DNA of 28,785 nt from Discostella pseudostelligera (lineage: Eukaryota > Bacillariophyta > Thalassiosirophyceae > Thalassiosirales > Thalassiosiraceae). The DNA lies in NCBI GenBank assembly GCA_036940085.1, contig JALLBK010000456.1:1-28785 (forward strand), given 5' to 3'. The notes below the pieces were generated by a model that saw only the letters and a list, made by a program, of their open reading frames with translations, was not told the DNA's origin and ran no database searches. Both the position numbers and the translations under genes were made by a program. This document shows, piece by piece, positions 26,378 through 28,785 of this stretch (position 1 is the first letter of the stretch; every line of letters starts with the position of its first letter).

Positions 26378-27328
26378 TTAGAGATATGGGTGTATCGTAG
26401 ATGATGATGATGATGGTTTTCGAGGAGGTGATGGATGGGCGGGTGAATTGGGGGGGGGGCATTGTGAGTTGATACTGATAGTGGGGGACTGAATGTGCAG
26501 CATGATTTCTGGTGCCTTTGTGATGTTGCAGTGACGGTACGGGGGGTGGAAGGGGCGGGCGGGGGAGCAGGTTGCAGAGTACGGGCTGTAGAGGAGGATT
26601 AAACACTGCTCAAGACAACCTCCTTGATGTTCAGTGTCGGCAATGGAGTCCTGAAACAAAAATATGTGACTGCTGTGGATGGTCGTAGAGTTTGGTGGGC
26701 AGCGATGAATTTTTCGGGGAGACTATGATATATCTATCAGTGGGAAGGGATTTAGGATAAGACGGGAACGAGGTGTTGACAGCATGATGCGTTGGTTTGC
26801 TCACCCCTCGGCTAGATTTTTGAGCGAGAGCATGATGGTGTGGGAGGGAAATGCAGAAATCGAAACATCTGCTCAGTTATCCGAAAATGGAGGATGGGTC
26901 CCAACGATCTTTGATGCCATGACACAAATCATAGGTGTGTAATCATTTCCAATTGCGAGGTATTCAGCCTCCGCTCGAGGTCGAGTATACTGCCGTCATT
27001 GCCGACGATTTGACAGTTTCGACGGAATGGAGAAGGAAAAGATGCTGAAATCTGATGTCTTTGTGGCTAGTGCGGACGAGGAAGAACATTCGACTGATTT
27101 GCCTCGTGGTTTCCATGGCCGCATTTCGTATCGCCATGACGTCTCGACCGAAGCTCCAGGCTGGTCATGGATATGCGTGTGGCTAAGAAGAGGCGTCACA
27201 TCATCCAGAGGCGACAATGTGATCGATCATGGTCATAATAAGCACCTGGTCATGATGTTTTACTAGCCGGCGGGAAGAGGACCATAAGTTCCTATGGTAC
27301 CTATGCGATTTATTATCAAAATACAAAC
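26378..27328. other. Intergenic region between convergent genes
   Basis: About 950 bp between the ssSPT and reductase stop codons. Short ORFs (for example 27027-27266 plus) show nothing recognisable. It contains a GATGAT microsatellite (about 26400), a run of ten G (26450-26459) and a G-quadruplex-prone tract at 26541-26565. Confidence 0.5.
26541..26565 (+). other. Putative G-quadruplex tract
   Basis: G runs at 26541-26546, 26552-26555, 26557-26559 and 26561-26565 have loops of 5, 1 and 1 nt. It lies about 165 bp after the ssSPT stop codon, possibly within its 3' UTR. Formation is predicted only. Confidence 0.55.
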
Positions 27329-28643
27329 CTAAAACTTGAACACCTGATTCGACGAATAGCCCAACTCTTTCAACAGTCCAGTAACCTCTGTTTCATTCCT
27401 CGGACCACATAGCAATTCATACATGATGGGCGGACCACAAACAAAGATGATCACATCCTCTCCATAACTAGCAGGTGGTAAGTATTTGACAATTCGTTCT
27501 CGATCTATAAATCCACGTTCACCCACGTAGTTGGAATCGGAAGGTTCGTGCGATAAGACATCGACATATTTGAATTTGTTGGTGTGTTCCTCTGCCCATT
27601 TTTGGAGCATAGATCCACCAAGGATGTCATCGCTGTTGCGTGATCCATAGAGTAAAGTGACTTCGTCGGTAGAACTTTGTTGATCTTCCGGTCCATCGCC
27701 AAGGATGGCATGCAATGCTTGGATCATGGGAGTAATGCCCGTACCTGCAAAGAAGAGAGTAGCAGTGAGTTGTAGTTTGTGCAATATTTGCTCGTACTAT
27801 TAGTAAAGAGCAGACAACGGGTAATGAAGTCTTGTCCTATAACGAGACCCACCTCCGGCAATCATTCCAATCTTTTTCTGTCGAAATGGCGCTGGGATTT
27901 TAACCTGACCGAGTGATGGAAGTCATGCAACAATTATGTATTAGTGAGCAAAATGAAGCATACCCGATGATAACGAACACCGAAACATGGGTGTAGGATA
28001 CAAACACTCACATTGAAATCAATGTGCTTGAAATTAACCTTTGAAGACGAGTGTTCGCAAAAGAAGTGAAGTGAAATGAGAGAGTATCTTGAATCAACGA
28101 CAAAGAGGCAGGCAATAGATCATATCAGATAGTATCTATTCTCACCATACCCCCAATAGGTAAATCTTCACACAAGTACTTGGAAAGCCATCCATTCTTT
28201 GTGCCATAATCCTTGATGAGTAAATCGAAACATCCCACTTGATGATTGGTACTAATGGGAGTGTAGGGACGTGTCACATCGACTAATTCATTTTTGGTTT
28301 TGTCCATCAATTGGGCAGATGCGAGTAAACATGCGCAGGTGGTTAGATCCATGGGTTTGGTTGGATCGGGCAATCCAAATCGTAGAACGTAGGATGATGG
28401 CGATATCGACGATGACGACGACGACGACGCGATGCCGCCGGCAGTGTCGCAGGGTATGCGATCCAGTAGTGGCACGGCTTGGAAAGTAGGGTTAAATTGG
28501 CACGTGCCGGGAGGGACGAGACTGCATATAGCTGGCCGCTCGGCAAGCATCATTGGGTAATTGAAATTGTTACTTGCCATGGTGGAGGAAAGTGCGGACG
28601 CTATGCGAGAGGAGAAGACTCTTCGTATGAGCATCATGGTCAT
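27329..28643 (-). CDS. NADH-cytochrome b5 reductase-type flavoprotein, 4 exons
   Basis: Minus-strand exons 28643-28146, 28038-28012 (27 nt), 27904-27853 and 27744-27329 join in phase (993 nt, 330 aa). The family moves electrons from NADH through FAD to cytochrome b5 for desaturation, sterol synthesis or heme reduction. Visible: the FAD motif RPYTPIST (125-132), DLLIKDYGTKNGWLSKYL (140-157), VNFKHIDFN encoded by the micro-exon, GMIAGGTGITPM (188-199) for NADH, and CGPP at 295-298 before the C-terminal F. The N-terminus (MTMMLIRRVFSSRIAS) is basic and Ser-rich, so mitochondrial targeting is plausible; there is no ASAFAP motif. A Ser-rich insert lies at 71-84. The start is the first ATG; internal Met22 or Met31 are alternatives. 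An E2F-like TTCCCGCCAAA lies 72 bp upstream. Confidence 0.9.
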
Positions 28644-28714
28644 GGTCAAAATCAAAAATCAAACAGAGAAGCAATGACAATGAGCGAAGACGAAGAAGAG
28701 AAGATGAGTCATCG

Positions 28715-28725
28715 TTCCCGCCAAA
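28715..28725. promoter_or_regulatory. E2F-like site TTCCCGCCAAA
   Basis: It lies 72 bp upstream of the reductase ATG, which reads leftwards. It is identical in core to the boxes at 5564, 20189 and 20243. A GTCCGTCCGTCCGTCGAC tract follows at about 28744. Confidence 0.45.
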
Positions 28726-28785
28726 TCTTCGTATCTTCGAAAGGTCCGTCCGTCCGTCGACCTCCGCAGACGGTGCTCTTCCCGC

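Overview
The window looks like nuclear DNA of a diatom, probably a centric one of the Thalassiosira/Skeletonema/Cyclotella type. The evidence is a diatom-specific cyclin, short GT-AG introns (79 to 189 nt), N-terminal signal peptides followed by ASAFAP-like motifs (SVAFQS, SFAFTS) typical of proteins sent to a secondary plastid, low-complexity Ser/Asp/Asn insertions, and a eukaryotic gene set (LIG1, BUB3, dynactin p50, small SPT subunit). One N at 24074 shows it comes from a scaffolded assembly.

Layout, left to right. 366-1535 (+) encodes a repeat protein of unknown function. 3030-3890 (+) is a diatom-specific cyclin. 5825-7398 (+, 3 exons) is a predicted plastid protein of unknown function. 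8308-11969 (+, 5 exons) is DNA ligase I, convergent with carbamate kinase at 12087-13621 (-, 4 exons). 14301-15817 (-, 2 exons) is an RsuA/RluB-type pseudouridine synthase, probably plastid. It is divergent from BUB3 at 16216-17591 (+, 2 exons). 17837-20043 (-, 3 exons) is an LtrA-like multipass membrane protein, divergent from an acyl-protein thioesterase with an added C-terminal module at 20415-21455 (+). 22640-23530 (+) is a protein with a Cys/His module, probably diatom-specific. 24320-25708 (-) is dynactin subunit 2, divergent from a 92-residue small serine palmitoyltransferase subunit at 26099-26377 (+). 27329-28643 (-, 4 exons, one of 27 nt) is a cytochrome-b5-reductase-type flavoprotein. 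All exon junctions were derived by hand from GT/AG sites, reading-phase continuity and family resemblance; none is backed by transcripts.

The genes do not form a pathway operon. Several belong to the cell cycle (cyclin, LIG1, BUB3, and the motor adaptor dynactin). Many upstream regions carry E2F-like sites (TTCCCGCCAAA / TTTGGCGC). LIG1 and BUB3 also share a distinctive AT-rich repeated element (core GTTAAGTATCTTT) next to their E2F-like sites, the most unusual regulatory signal here. Other structures are a 14-bp ACGT-core palindrome upstream of the cyclin, a CRE plus G-box in the LtrA-like/thioesterase promoter, repeated G-boxes upstream of carbamate kinase, a tandem NAGNAG acceptor in LIG1, two G-quadruplex-prone tracts, and a 72-bp duplication around the single N that is probably an assembly seam. 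I found no tRNA, rRNA, CRISPR array or recognisable transposon.
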